From: Thermoplasmatales archaeon UBA447
GTDB taxonomy: Archaea; Thermoplasmatota; Thermoplasmata; Thermoplasmatales; Thermoplasmataceae
Length of the DNA stretch: 64,000 nt
Direction: 5' to 3'
Assembly: GCA_002503205.1 (NCBI GenBank)
Contig: DARE01000008.1
Coordinates: 21,357-85,356 of the forward strand
Shown here one piece after another: positions 1 through 7,736 of the stretch (positions within the stretch are counted from its first letter, which is position 1; each line of letters opens with the position of its first letter). Both the position numbers and the translations under genes were made by a program. The notes beneath the pieces were generated by a model. It saw only the letters and a program-made list of their open reading frames with translations. It did no database searches and was not told the origin of the DNA.

Positions 1-993
1 CATGAACTGTATTAGGAATCCACTTTTCCAGTGTTTTCCTGATCTTTTGGAAGATCTAATGGCATTTATGACAGCTGGAAGGAACAGGATAAGTACCGGA
101 TAGAAGGGCCAGAAGATAACTGTCAGGATTATTGCTGACAGGAACTCAAATATCGTTGCACCATAGAAAAGAACGCCATAACTAAGGACTTTCCTGGTTG
201 CATATATGGATAGCGCAGTCTGCCTGTTGGCCCATTCGATAAATGTATTAAAGTCATCCGGAGACTTTACAAGTGGAGCTGCCTCGGGAACATATGCTAT
301 TTTCAGGCCATATTTGCGGCATATCTTGGTAATTGCAATGTCATCTGAAACATAGGAACTGAAAAATTCCAGATCCTTTCCAGTTAGCAGTTCAGATCTG
401 AATGCGAGCGAGCCTCCCCATCCAAACCTTGTCAGAGTAGACTGCATCATTCCCAGCCCAACATAACCCCATACCATCTTTACCTTAGACCAGAAACCAC
501 CCACAGGATCGAAGAAAGGGAATGTTGTTGATATTCCAACCCTGTTATCTCTGAGAGGTGCAATTAATACTGAAAGCCAATTGTCAGATACAACCGTATC
601 GGAATCCACTATTACAGTTACTTTATGTGATGAATGATCCTCTTCGATAGCGGAGACGATTGCATTCACTTTTCCACTTCCATTTCCCGAATGTGAGACT
701 ATATGCTCAATTCCGGCTTCATTGAGAAACGCGACAGCAGGGTCATCCTCAGAATCCACAACTGCAAGGAGCCTGAAATCACCATGTTTCTGGTTTTTCA
801 ACGAGAGTATGTTATTCTCCATCCCATGATCTATACCTCTGCAGGGCAGTATAGCAAGGACCGGGGTTTCTGTATCATTACCGAAGTTCTCACTGTGTCC
901 GCGAACTAAAGATATGTACAGAAGACCGGCAAAGATGAGAATGTTAAAAGGAATAAGAAAGTAAAGCAGAAAATCGTGAATAAGAGGGGACAT
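1..993 (-). CDS. Glycosyltransferase family 2 (GT21-like), truncated by window edge
   Basis: The frame is open from an ATG at 993 to the window edge, 331 codons without a stop, so the C-terminus is missing. The predicted protein has an N-terminal membrane segment (about residues 9-30), then a GT-A domain with VVDSEDD, the metal-binding VDSDT, and SDDIAI followed by EWANRQ. This order resembles ceramide glucosyltransferase-like GT21 enzymes. Hydrophobic segments return near the visible end, as in membrane-anchored processive transferases. Such enzymes move sugar from a nucleotide donor to a lipid or polysaccharide at the cytoplasmic membrane face; the acceptor cannot be told here. It begins 2 nt after the aEF1B stop, so the two are probably co-transcribed. 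Confidence 0.85.
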   Translation of the reverse strand, partial: MSPLIHDFLLYFLIPFNILIFAGLLYISLVRGHSENFGNDTETPVLAILPCRGIDHGMENNILSLKNQKHGDFRLLAVVDSEDDPAVAFLNEAGIEHIVSHSGNGSGKVNAIVSAIEEDHSSHKVTVIVDSDTVVSDNWLSVLIAPLRDNRVGISTTFPFFDPVGGFWSKVKMVWGYVGLGMMQSTLTRFGWGGSLAFRSELLTGKDLEFFSSYVSDDIAITKICRKYGLKIAYVPEAAPLVKSPDDFNTFIEWANRQTALSIYATRKVLSYGVLFYGATIFEFLSAIILTVIFWPFYPVLILFLPAVINAIRSSKRSGKHWKSGFLIQFM

Positions 994-995
994 GT

Positions 996-1271
996 CTAAA
1001 CAAGGGTCATATCCTCTGTATCTACCTGCCCTACACCCTCTATCCCGCTGAGGGTTGCCTCTACACTGTCAATTTTCCCCTCTTCATCCGGTATAATTAT
1101 TTCAAGCCTGACTGCCTTGAGACCGAAGGCGACCTCCTGAACCTCCAATTTATTCAGGGTGCATTTTCCCTTCAGCTTTTCCCTCGCAGCACTCATGATG
1201 GTATTTATATCCCTGTCTGCATCCTCAGGCAGAATGCGCATTACGACAGCTACGTCTCCCACTGTTTTCAC
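996..1271 (-). CDS. ef1b: Translation elongation factor 1-beta (aEF1B)
   Basis: This 91-residue protein has the size and pattern of archaeal EF-1 beta: MKTVGDVAVVMRILPED at the N-terminus, a central EVAFGLKAVRLEIIIPDEEG and a C-terminal GVGQVDTEDMTLV. It is the guanine nucleotide exchange factor that reloads aEF1A with GTP during elongation. The start is GTG at 1271, adjoining the stop of the upstream zinc-ribbon gene. The pairing of a small zinc-ribbon gene with aEF1B is common in archaea, which supports both calls. Confidence 0.95.
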   Translation of the reverse strand: MKTVGDVAVVMRILPEDADRDINTIMSAAREKLKGKCTLNKLEVQEVAFGLKAVRLEIIIPDEEGKIDSVEATLSGIEGVGQVDTEDMTLV

Positions 1272-1439
1272 CTAAGGCCCAACAAAGGAGCACTTGTTGC
1301 AGGTATATCTTGTAGAATGTTCCCTGCAATTCTTGCATCTGCCAATCAGTTCTTCCCCACACTGGGGGCATTCGAATATTGAATATCCTGGATCAACCAG
1401 GCCTACGCCGCACGATGAACAGTTTTCCTTGTATCTCAT
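1272..1439 (-). CDS. Zinc-ribbon RNA-binding protein (DUF1610/HVO_2753 type)
   Basis: Starting at the ATG at 1439, the protein is 55 residues with eight cysteines in four CxxC knuckles (7/10, 24/27, 35/38, 47/50), enough for two zinc sites. This matches the small archaeal zinc-ribbon family predicted to bind RNA. An in-frame GTG at 1454 would add five residues; ATG is preferred because relatives start just before the first CxxC. The stop abuts the aEF1B start, indicating one transcript. The exact function in translation is inferred from context. Confidence 0.85.
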   Translation of the reverse strand: MRYKENCSSCGVGLVDPGYSIFECPQCGEELIGRCKNCREHSTRYTCNKCSFVGP

Positions 1440-1565
1440 AAATTCACTTCTCACCTGTAAATATCCGCCATTTCAAGATGAAACAACAGTTTGCTGACAT
1501 TTCACATGGATATATAATCTTTTCAAGAATTATTGCTGCCGCATATTGCGGATATTGCTGGGCAA

Positions 1566-1955
1566 CTATTTTCTGCCTTTCTCCAGCTCTGCCCATTTTT
1601 TCTCCAGCTGAAGCTTTAGTGCCTCCGGCTTCTTCGCCTTTTCATCTGAAGACCTCAACTCCTCTGGTATTCTCAGGCCCTCCTGAACATCATATTTGAA
1701 ATTGATTATAGATGACTGGGAAAGTTTGTATTTCTTTGAAAGATCTGAAATTCTTCCGTCAATTGTCTGGAGTATATCTTTCATTGCGCCATATTCCATG
1801 TTCTCCTGGATAATGCGCATGATAGTGTCCTTGAGGGATTCTCCATCTCTCTGCAACAGGCTTATGGCTAAAAATTCTGATTTTGTAAGCTCAAGAGAGT
1901 AAGTCTCCTGACCATTATCTTCCTGATCCTCATCAGGTATTTCATCTTCGGGCAT
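1566..1955 (-). CDS. Acidic helical protein of unknown function, downstream of archaeal actin
   Basis: I do not recognise this 129-residue protein. It has a very acidic N-terminus (about residues 1-18), then what look like amphipathic helices, with a charged Lys/Glu-rich helix at the C-terminus (about 100-129). There is no signal peptide, membrane segment or cysteine. It lies 71 nt downstream of the actin gene on the same strand. The gap has a run of seven T on the coding strand and a TATA-like stretch (about 2003-2015), so it may have its own promoter. Helical content and position allow a filament partner or DNA-binding role, but this is inference only. Confidence 0.7.
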   Translation of the reverse strand: MPEDEIPDEDQEDNGQETYSLELTKSEFLAISLLQRDGESLKDTIMRIIQENMEYGAMKDILQTIDGRISDLSKKYKLSQSSIINFKYDVQEGLRIPEELRSSDEKAKKPEALKLQLEKKWAELEKGRK

Positions 1956-2026
1956 TTTGGTTCATCCTAATCTATGGCGACCAGAATGCATACAGGAGAC
2001 GTATAAAAAAATATATGCTAACCAGG

Positions 2027-3007
2027 TCAGTTTGAAGACCTAGCTGCAGCATCTCTGTATCCCAGGGCATTGGCGAACTGAATATCCTCCTGCGGTATCT
2101 TCACCATCGCACCTGGAGCAAGTTTCTCTAGCCTGTCACCAATAAGGGATGAACCTCCACCTACAGGTATCAGGGCGGTTATTCTGTCCAGTTCCTCCCT
2201 GAGGTTCTCCCTAAGTTTGTCCAGGATCCTGTTAGCGAGGTTAGCCATTATAGGTTCAGAAACCTTTGGCCCCCCTACTTCACGCTGCTTGAAGAGAACT
2301 GTCTGGCTGATTGCTTCCCTTGCCACATCGTTCGGCACAATAAACCCGGTTTCCTTTGCGATGGCCTTTGAAATGCCAGATACGAGGTCACCCACTCCTG
2401 CCTGAATACTGAATGACATTTCAACAACCGGCTCCATGTTCTTCAGGTTTACAGTAAGAACATCAGTCGTCCTTGAACCTATATCCACGACCACGCCGTA
2501 TCCGTACTGTGCCTTTAGCATGCCTTTGTCCAGAAGGTACAGGGCTGCCCCTACTCCCTGGGGCCTCATTATCAGTTTGGTTATGTTGAATGTCCGTGTT
2601 TCGCCGGCCACTGACTTTATGGTGAACTCCTTTCCCTGTAGGTATTCCTTTGCTGCATTCAGTTCATGTTCAAATGTACCAAGAGGAGTTCCGCTTCCCA
2701 GAACTACTTCGGCCTTGTTTCCGTCCTTTCCTGCGCCGCTCATCCATAGAGCACCAGCGAGTAGTGGTAGAGAATCAGGATCAGAAAGCCTTCCGTCTCC
2801 CTGTGGTTCCCTTACACCTGCCCCGGTTGCATCATCGCCGAAGAAGAACGGATCGCTGTCATTTATTGTGAGGATTGTAGAAGATCCTCCGATTCCCCAG
2901 TTCTTCGCCTCTGTAGCTGCCCATCTGGAAGGAAATTTTGCTCTTCCAGAGTCTGGGCCCACAACTTTTGTGTCACCATATCCCAAGTCTACTCCCAATA
3001 CTATCAA
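2027..3007 (-). CDS. Archaeal actin homologue (Ta0583/ParM-like ATPase)
   Basis: The 326-residue protein has the actin/Hsp70 ATPase fold signatures: phosphate-1 loop VLGVDLGYGDTKVVG at residues 3-17, phosphate-2 VVDIGSRTTDV near 174, and the adenosine loop IPVGGGSSLIG near 280. Length and sequence match Thermoplasma acidophilum Ta0583, an actin-like ATPase shown to be able to form filaments and related to plasmid ParM. The start is TTG at 3007 with a Shine-Dalgarno GAGGTG (3013-3018, reverse strand) 5 nt away. A TATA-like AT-rich stretch lies at 3124-3137, leaving a leader of about 90 nt that contains two palindromes. Filament function in this organism is inferred. Confidence 0.9.
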   Translation of the reverse strand: MIVLGVDLGYGDTKVVGPDSGRAKFPSRWAATEAKNWGIGGSSTILTINDSDPFFFGDDATGAGVREPQGDGRLSDPDSLPLLAGALWMSGAGKDGNKAEVVLGSGTPLGTFEHELNAAKEYLQGKEFTIKSVAGETRTFNITKLIMRPQGVGAALYLLDKGMLKAQYGYGVVVDIGSRTTDVLTVNLKNMEPVVEMSFSIQAGVGDLVSGISKAIAKETGFIVPNDVAREAISQTVLFKQREVGGPKVSEPIMANLANRILDKLRENLREELDRITALIPVGGGSSLIGDRLEKLAPGAMVKIPQEDIQFANALGYRDAAARSSN

Positions 3008-3025
3008 TTATTCACCTCTCGTGAA

Positions 3026-3038
3026 AGCGTAAGACGCT
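3026..3038. repeat. Short hairpin AGCGT-aag-ACGCT upstream of actin start
   Basis: A perfect 5-bp inverted repeat with a 3-nt loop lies about 20 nt upstream of the TTG start and next to the Shine-Dalgarno of the actin gene. In the actin mRNA leader it could form a small hairpin that affects ribosome access. Its shortness means chance occurrence is possible. Confidence 0.5.
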
Positions 3039-3068
3039 ACCACATTGTTTTCCCAGCCCTACACTTTT

Positions 3069-3084
3069 CATAGTGCATACTATG
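3069..3084. promoter_or_regulatory. Palindrome CATAGT-gcat-ACTATG, candidate operator
   Basis: Six base pairs of perfect dyad symmetry around a 4-nt centre. It abuts the longer inverted repeat starting at 3085. It lies between the predicted actin promoter and its start codon, so it could act as an operator or leader hairpin. The binding factor is unknown. Confidence 0.5.
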
Positions 3085-3123
3085 GTTTACACTGTGGTAA
3101 AGTATCCCATTGATTGTGTAAAC
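3085..3123. promoter_or_regulatory. Inverted repeat GTTTACAC-N23-GTGTAAAC, candidate operator
   Basis: Two perfect 8-bp half-sites are separated by 23 bp, so their centres are about 31 bp apart, roughly three helical turns. The right arm abuts the AT-rich TATA candidate at 3124-3137 used by the minus-strand actin gene, putting the repeat over the likely transcription start. This geometry suits a dimeric or looping repressor. It could also serve the divergent prp operon about 170 bp away. Confidence 0.6.
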
Positions 3124-3150
3124 TATATTTAAATTTTTTCTATTTGACAA

Positions 3151-3162
3151 AGCGATTTCGCT
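3151..3162. repeat. Short palindrome AGCGA-tt-TCGCT
   Basis: A perfect 5-bp dyad with a 2-nt centre in the actin/prpD intergenic region. It resembles the AGCGT/ACGCT hairpin at 3026-3038 only loosely. It may be part of the same control region or be chance. Confidence 0.4.
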
Positions 3163-3262
3163 ATCTAAAAACGGCTGAAAAACTGAATTTAATGAAAAAT
3201 GAATCTTTTATACATTTTTCCGCCTGTTACTTATTCTCATGACTTGTATCAGGTAGTGCCGA

Positions 3263-3270
3263 ATTAAATA
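3263..3270 (+). promoter_or_regulatory. TATA-like box for the prp operon
   Basis: The sequence ATTAAATA is centred about 25 nt upstream of the prpD ATG at 3292. That spacing predicts a leaderless transcript, common in Thermoplasmatales. A second TATA-like element (TTTTATAC, about 3206-3213) would give a leader of some 55 nt. Confidence 0.5.
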
Positions 3271-3291
3271 TTCAAAAGTGATACCACAGAT

Positions 3292-4626
3292 ATGGAACCT
3301 TCTTTAGAAACAATGTATAATCACATGAGGGATCTCAGGGAACATGGAGTCAGCGACAAAAGCAGAGATGAGATGAAGAAAAGAATCGCAGATTCCATAA
3401 TAACAGCATATGGGGCCATGAACGCTGAACCTGTTCGTATAGCAAGATCAGCACTGCTGCCATCAAGGGGAAAAAGAAACGGGAGAATTTTTTTCAGCAA
3501 GGATGAGGCACCGGCGGATATAACCGCATTTATTAACGGCACCATGACAAGATACCTTGATTATAATGACACCTATCTGTCAAAGGAGGCAATGCACCCC
3601 TCTGACAACATCCCGCCTCTGATTTCACTTGCCCATAGCCTCGATCTCAATGGTGAGGATATTATCAGAGCAGCCAACATATCATATGATGTTGCTGCCA
3701 ACCTCTCTGATGAATCATCCATAAGGGATAGGGGTTGGGATCATGTAACTTACATATCAATTTCTTCAGCAGCTGGGCTTTCAGCGCTGCTCGACCTGGA
3801 CGAAAAGCGATTTGAACATGCAATCAGCCTTTCCTTGAATAACAACATAAGCATGCGGCAGACAAGAGCCGGAGAACTGAGTATGTGGAAAGGGGCAACT
3901 ACTGCAAATGCCTGCAGGAACAGTGTATTCGGCACTTTGCTTGCAGCAGACGGTTTTACCGGCCCTTCACCGGAATTCTCTGGAGAGATGGGCTTTTTCA
4001 AACAGGTATCAGGGCCAATGAACATAAATCCAAAAAAGGATGCTGTTCTAAAAACAATGATAAAGAATTATCCGGTTGAATATCATGCTATGAGTGCGGC
4101 AGAAGCTGCCTGTTCAATTCATGAAGAACTGAAAGGAGAAATCAAGTCTGTCAGTGTTGAAACATTCAAAGTTGCTAATGACATAATAATAAAGGACCCT
4201 GAGAAATTGAGGCCAAGAACGCGGGAAACTGCTGACCACAGTATGCCATATATTGTTGCCTATTCCCTTGTTTATGGATCCCCAGGCCCTGGATCCTATG
4301 AGCAGAAATACCTGAAAGACCCTAAGATACTCAATGTTATCGATCATTCAAAGTATGTTGTTACAGATAGGTTCAACAAAATGTATCCGGAATACCTGCC
4401 TGTGAAAATGGTGGTGGAAACATCTTCGGGCAAGTACGAAAGAGAGATGGATGTTCCTAAGGGCCATCACAGGAAACCATACACATGGGATGATCTCTTC
4501 GAGAAGGGAAGAAAGGTTATGGGTGAGGACAATTCAAAAATCCTGATGAATGTGACCAGAAGACTTGAAAAGATCAAGATAAAGGAATTCATGGATGTGA
4601 TATCTGATGTCCATTTTAAGGGATAA
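3292..4626 (+). CDS. prpD: MmgE/PrpD family 2-methylcitrate dehydratase
   Basis: This 444-residue protein matches the MmgE/PrpD fold family, with YLDYNDTYL near residue 86, HPSDNIPPLISLAHSL after it, and TRAGELSMWKGATTANACR (about 191-209), the family's conserved helix region. PrpD dehydrates 2-methylcitrate to methylaconitate in propionyl-CoA breakdown. Length is normal. It starts at ATG 3292 and its last 20 nt overlap prpB, with prpC next, so the cluster defines the pathway. The family also contains iminodisuccinate epimerases and aconitate-decarboxylase-like enzymes; the neighbours make the methylcitrate role most likely. Confidence 0.9.
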   Translation: MEPSLETMYNHMRDLREHGVSDKSRDEMKKRIADSIITAYGAMNAEPVRIARSALLPSRGKRNGRIFFSKDEAPADITAFINGTMTRYLDYNDTYLSKEAMHPSDNIPPLISLAHSLDLNGEDIIRAANISYDVAANLSDESSIRDRGWDHVTYISISSAAGLSALLDLDEKRFEHAISLSLNNNISMRQTRAGELSMWKGATTANACRNSVFGTLLAADGFTGPSPEFSGEMGFFKQVSGPMNINPKKDAVLKTMIKNYPVEYHAMSAAEAACSIHEELKGEIKSVSVETFKVANDIIIKDPEKLRPRTRETADHSMPYIVAYSLVYGSPGPGSYEQKYLKDPKILNVIDHSKYVVTDRFNKMYPEYLPVKMVVETSSGKYEREMDVPKGHHRKPYTWDDLFEKGRKVMGEDNSKILMNVTRRLEKIKIKEFMDVISDVHFKG

Positions 4627-5509
4627 TATTAACGCGGGACCTTCCGGATTTAAAAAACTTCTCTCAGAAGGTTTTATAGAGGCAGCTGGTGTATTCAATG
4701 GAATGAGTGCACTTCTGGCACAGCAGGCCGGATTCAGGGCACTGTACCTCTCTGGGTCAGGAGTTGCAGGTGCGATGGGCCTTCCTGACCTCTCCATTAC
4801 AACACTTTCTGAAGTTGCGGACGAAACCCGCAAAATAACATCGGTTTCTGGACTCCCACTTATTGTTGATGCAGACACCGGTTTTGGAGAGGCAATAAAC
4901 GTAATGAGAACTGTGCGGGTGCTGGAAGATGCGGGCGCAGCTGCATTACATCTGGAAGACCAGGTTCTCCCAAAGAGATGCGGTCACCTCAACGGAAAGA
5001 AAGTGGTGGAGATGGAGGAGATGGGAAAGAAGATAATGACGGCAATAGCCTCCAGGCACAATCCTGATTTCATGATCATAGCGAGGACTGATGCCAGGTC
5101 CGTGAACGGACTGGACGATGCCATTGAGAGAGCACTTTACTACAGGAAGTGCGGCGCTGACATGATATTCACTGAAGCACTGGAATCAGCTGAGGAATTC
5201 CTGGAATTTTCATCAAAGGTTAAAACCCCTCTGCTTGCAAATATGACAGAGTTTGGAAAAAGCCCTCTTCTTTCGAGTTCAGAACTGAAAGACCTGGGTT
5301 ACAGTGCTGTCATATTCCCACTTACAGGATTCAGAGTAGCTCTCAAATCCCTGCAAAAAACCTACGAGACTCTTATTAGGGAGGGAACTCAGAGAACCTT
5401 TATCGATGACCTGATGACAAGAAGGCAGTTTTATGAGGTCATTGGCTATGATGAATATGAAAAGGACGATAGAGATATATTCAATATGAAAGGTGAAAAA
5501 GATGACTGA
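4607..5509 (+). CDS. prpB: 2-Methylisocitrate lyase
   Basis: The 300-residue protein belongs to the isocitrate lyase/PEP mutase superfamily. The metal-binding VDADTGFGE spans residues 87-95, and LEDQVLPKRCGHLNGKK carries the catalytic Cys125 in the KRCGH motif typical of methylisocitrate lyase. It splits 2-methylisocitrate into pyruvate and succinate, the last step of the methylcitrate cycle. Length matches PrpB (about 290-300) rather than the longer isocitrate lyase. It overlaps prpD by 20 nt and prpC by 8 nt, implying coupled translation. Confidence 0.93.
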   Translation: MSILRDNINAGPSGFKKLLSEGFIEAAGVFNGMSALLAQQAGFRALYLSGSGVAGAMGLPDLSITTLSEVADETRKITSVSGLPLIVDADTGFGEAINVMRTVRVLEDAGAAALHLEDQVLPKRCGHLNGKKVVEMEEMGKKIMTAIASRHNPDFMIIARTDARSVNGLDDAIERALYYRKCGADMIFTEALESAEEFLEFSSKVKTPLLANMTEFGKSPLLSSSELKDLGYSAVIFPLTGFRVALKSLQKTYETLIREGTQRTFIDDLMTRRQFYEVIGYDEYEKDDRDIFNMKGEKDD

Positions 5510-6566
5510 AATAAGTGTTCCAAAGGGACTTGTTGGAGTTATAGTTGACAAAACTGCAATATGCACTACTGATGCTGAAGGAAACCTTGTCTACAGAGGA
5601 TATAAGACGGTAGATCTGGTCAATAAGAAAACCTTCGAAGAGGTTGCATACCTTGTAGTACATGGTGATCTCCCGAACAGCAATCAGCTTAAGGAGTTCA
5701 ATGAAATGCTGGTAAATAGTGGAGAAATAGACTCAAGGGTACTGAAGATTATTGATCTTCTTAAGGAGAAAGATATAATGAAGAACCTTCGATCAATGAT
5801 ATCCCTGTATCCATACAAATCTGCTGATCCTGAACATTTGCTGCCAGAAATCATCGCTAAGGTTCCCGGCATAATAGCTCATTCATATGCAGCGGAAACT
5901 GGTAAATCTGTTGGCAGGTCTGAAGCTTCCAGCTACAGCGGAAGGTTCTACCAGATGATTACCGGAAATACTGACGCCAGAAAATCGCAGTTCCTTTCAA
6001 AACTGATGATTCTTTACATGGAGCATGAGTTCAACGCATCCACTTTTGTACTCAGGGTAGCGGCATCAACACTTACTGATCCAGCTTCAGCATTCACCAG
6101 TGCACTGGGAACTCTAAAGGGGCCTCTCCATGGCGGTGCAAATGCCGAGATACTTGACTTCTTCAAAAGCTTCAGGAACGAGGATGAGGCCGTAAAATTT
6201 GTTGATGCACAGCTTGAATCCGGGAAGAAGGTAATGGGCTTTGGACACAGAGTTTACAAACAGAAGGATCCGCGTGCACAGCTCGTGAAACAGTTAATGA
6301 AAGAGCTGAACCCTGACTCTAAGGAACTGAGAATAGCAGAAGCCATCGAGGCTCGAGTTTGGGAGAAAAAGCATCTCCCCGCCAATCTTGATTTCTATGC
6401 TGCAATTCTTATGGATCAGCTTGGAATTCCTCAGGATCTCTATACTGCCATTTTTGCAGCAGCCAGAGTGTTTGGATGGTGGGCGCACTACGAAGAACAG
6501 CTGAGCGATAACAAGCTGATAAGACCTTCTTCTGAATATGTGGGCCCAAAAGACAGGGTTCTCTGA
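5502..6566 (+). CDS. prpC: Citrate/2-methylcitrate synthase
   Basis: From the ATG at 5502 the protein is 354 residues, a normal length for archaeal and bacterial type I citrate synthase. Catalytic residues are visible as His210 in GPLHGGAN, His249 in GFGHRVY and Asp297 in NLDFY. The ATG is preferred over GTG 5493 because AGGTG at 5491-5495 sits at proper Shine-Dalgarno distance. The enzyme condenses an acyl-CoA with oxaloacetate. Sequence alone does not separate citrate from methylcitrate synthase; operon position after prpD and prpB argues for propionyl-CoA, possibly with dual use. Confidence 0.9.
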   Translation: MTEISVPKGLVGVIVDKTAICTTDAEGNLVYRGYKTVDLVNKKTFEEVAYLVVHGDLPNSNQLKEFNEMLVNSGEIDSRVLKIIDLLKEKDIMKNLRSMISLYPYKSADPEHLLPEIIAKVPGIIAHSYAAETGKSVGRSEASSYSGRFYQMITGNTDARKSQFLSKLMILYMEHEFNASTFVLRVAASTLTDPASAFTSALGTLKGPLHGGANAEILDFFKSFRNEDEAVKFVDAQLESGKKVMGFGHRVYKQKDPRAQLVKQLMKELNPDSKELRIAEAIEARVWEKKHLPANLDFYAAILMDQLGIPQDLYTAIFAAARVFGWWAHYEEQLSDNKLIRPSSEYVGPKDRVL

Positions 6567-6568
6567 AT

Positions 6569-6931
6569 TCAGAGAACTTTCAGATCTATTTTTTCAGATT
6601 TTCTATTGAAAGCCTGAAAGTCAGAAATTCTGTAAGGGCTTGCCACAATTATGTGTATTTGCCCAGTATTGGAGAACATTGAAACGTCAGCATCCGAAGG
6701 TAATGCTACCCCTGAAGGATGTGAATGCACACTCCCAACTACAGAAAAATCTATTCCCTTATGGTAGAGGTTGAATATTGTGTGATGGTCTCCCTGCACA
6801 GTACCAGGGAGCATAAGTATCTCATAGATTATCTCATGCTCTGCCTTCAGAAAGGCCCCAAACTCCCTTGGATAACTGTCCTTTGAGGCTTCCATTATCA
6901 TTTTAAGTGTACGGAGCCTAATTGACCACAT
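6569..6931 (-). CDS. JAMM/MPN-domain metallopeptidase
   Basis: A 120-residue single-domain protein with the JAMM signature: Glu23 in REFGAFL, then His69-Ser-His71-Pro and Ser79-x-x-Asp82 (HSHPSG...SDAD), giving the zinc ligands His69, His71 and Asp82 plus general base Glu23. Archaeal relatives such as HvJAMM1 remove ubiquitin-like SAMP proteins from targets; that role is known for the family and inferred here. It overlaps nadK by 14 nt and ends 2 nt from the convergent prpC stop, so it closes a three-gene operon. Confidence 0.88.
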   Translation of the reverse strand: MWSIRLRTLKMIMEASKDSYPREFGAFLKAEHEIIYEILMLPGTVQGDHHTIFNLYHKGIDFSVVGSVHSHPSGVALPSDADVSMFSNTGQIHIIVASPYRISDFQAFNRKSEKIDLKVL

Positions 6932-7736
6932 TTCTTATCAGCTTCTCCCTGATTCTCTCATAGAATGAGTTTCTGAAAGTCACGAATCGAGCCCTTTCCG
7001 GAGATACAGTGATCCTTATATCGTCATTCTCGTCTACAGCGAACTGCTCCTGGCCATCAACAATAAGGTCACAGGATTGCTTCTTTCCGAAGATCCTGAG
7101 ATTTATCTCCTGGGAGCTTGGTATTACAAGGGGCCTGCTTCTGGACCTGAAAGGTGCCAGATACGTTACAACCATGGCATCAAGGGTTGGATAAAGAATT
7201 GGCCCACCGGCACTGAATGAGTATGAGGTTGAACCTATTGGTGTTGCAACAATCACACCATCGGATGTTGTACTGTCAAAAAAAGTCCCATCTACAAAAA
7301 GCCTGAACTTCCTGATCTTGGCTATTTTGCTGGAATGAAGTACCACCTCATTGGTCGAGTCGATGATCTGTGTTCCATTTATGGTCAGTCTGAGCTTCAT
7401 GGTCTCCTCCACCTTGTAGTTCCCCTTTATCAACTTGTAAACTGAGGACTCCACCTCTCCGATCTCAACCTCTGAGAGGAACCCCAGGCTTCCCATGTTT
7501 ATCCCGAGGACCGGCCCTTTTGCGAGCTGCAGTGACCTGAGGACAGAGCCGTCTCCGCCTACAGTTATAAGAATGTCGGCTTCCATTGATTCTATGCTGT
7601 TACCCTTTCTGTTGAGCATCCTGGCTGCTTCCCTGTCATATATGACTTCCCAGTCAGCAGGAAGTATCTCTACAATCCTTCGGACTATGTTTGCACATCT
7701 TGTGCAGTCCTTTCTTACGATAAAACCTATCTTCAT
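6918..7736 (-). CDS. nadK: NAD kinase
   Basis: The 272-residue protein shows the NAD kinase hallmarks GGDGS at residues 60-64, MGSLGFLSE after it, a STNE motif and DGVIVATPIGSTSYSFSAGG in the all-beta domain. It phosphorylates NAD+ to NADP+ in the cytoplasm. Its start overlaps the 3' end of the IMPase-family gene by 4 nt. In some methanogens these two activities are fused in one NADP phosphatase/NAD kinase protein (MJ0917), so adjacency suggests a shared role in NAD/NADP balance. Confidence 0.95.
   Translation of the reverse strand: MKIGFIVRKDCTRCANIVRRIVEILPADWEVIYDREAARMLNRKGNSIESMEADILITVGGDGSVLRSLQLAKGPVLGINMGSLGFLSEVEIGEVESSVYKLIKGNYKVEETMKLRLTINGTQIIDSTNEVVLHSSKIAKIRKFRLFVDGTFFDSTTSDGVIVATPIGSTSYSFSAGGPILYPTLDAMVVTYLAPFRSRSRPLVIPSSQEINLRIFGKKQSCDLIVDGQEQFAVDENDDIRITVSPERARFVTFRNSFYERIREKLIRNVVN

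Noticed and set aside
2436..3032. 198-residue plus-strand ORF opposite the actin gene
   Set aside because: Shadow of a strongly supported gene, with Ser/Pro/Val-rich composition and no family match.
7009..7194. 61-residue plus-strand ORF inside nadK
   Set aside because: Antisense to a well-conserved NAD kinase and without independent support.
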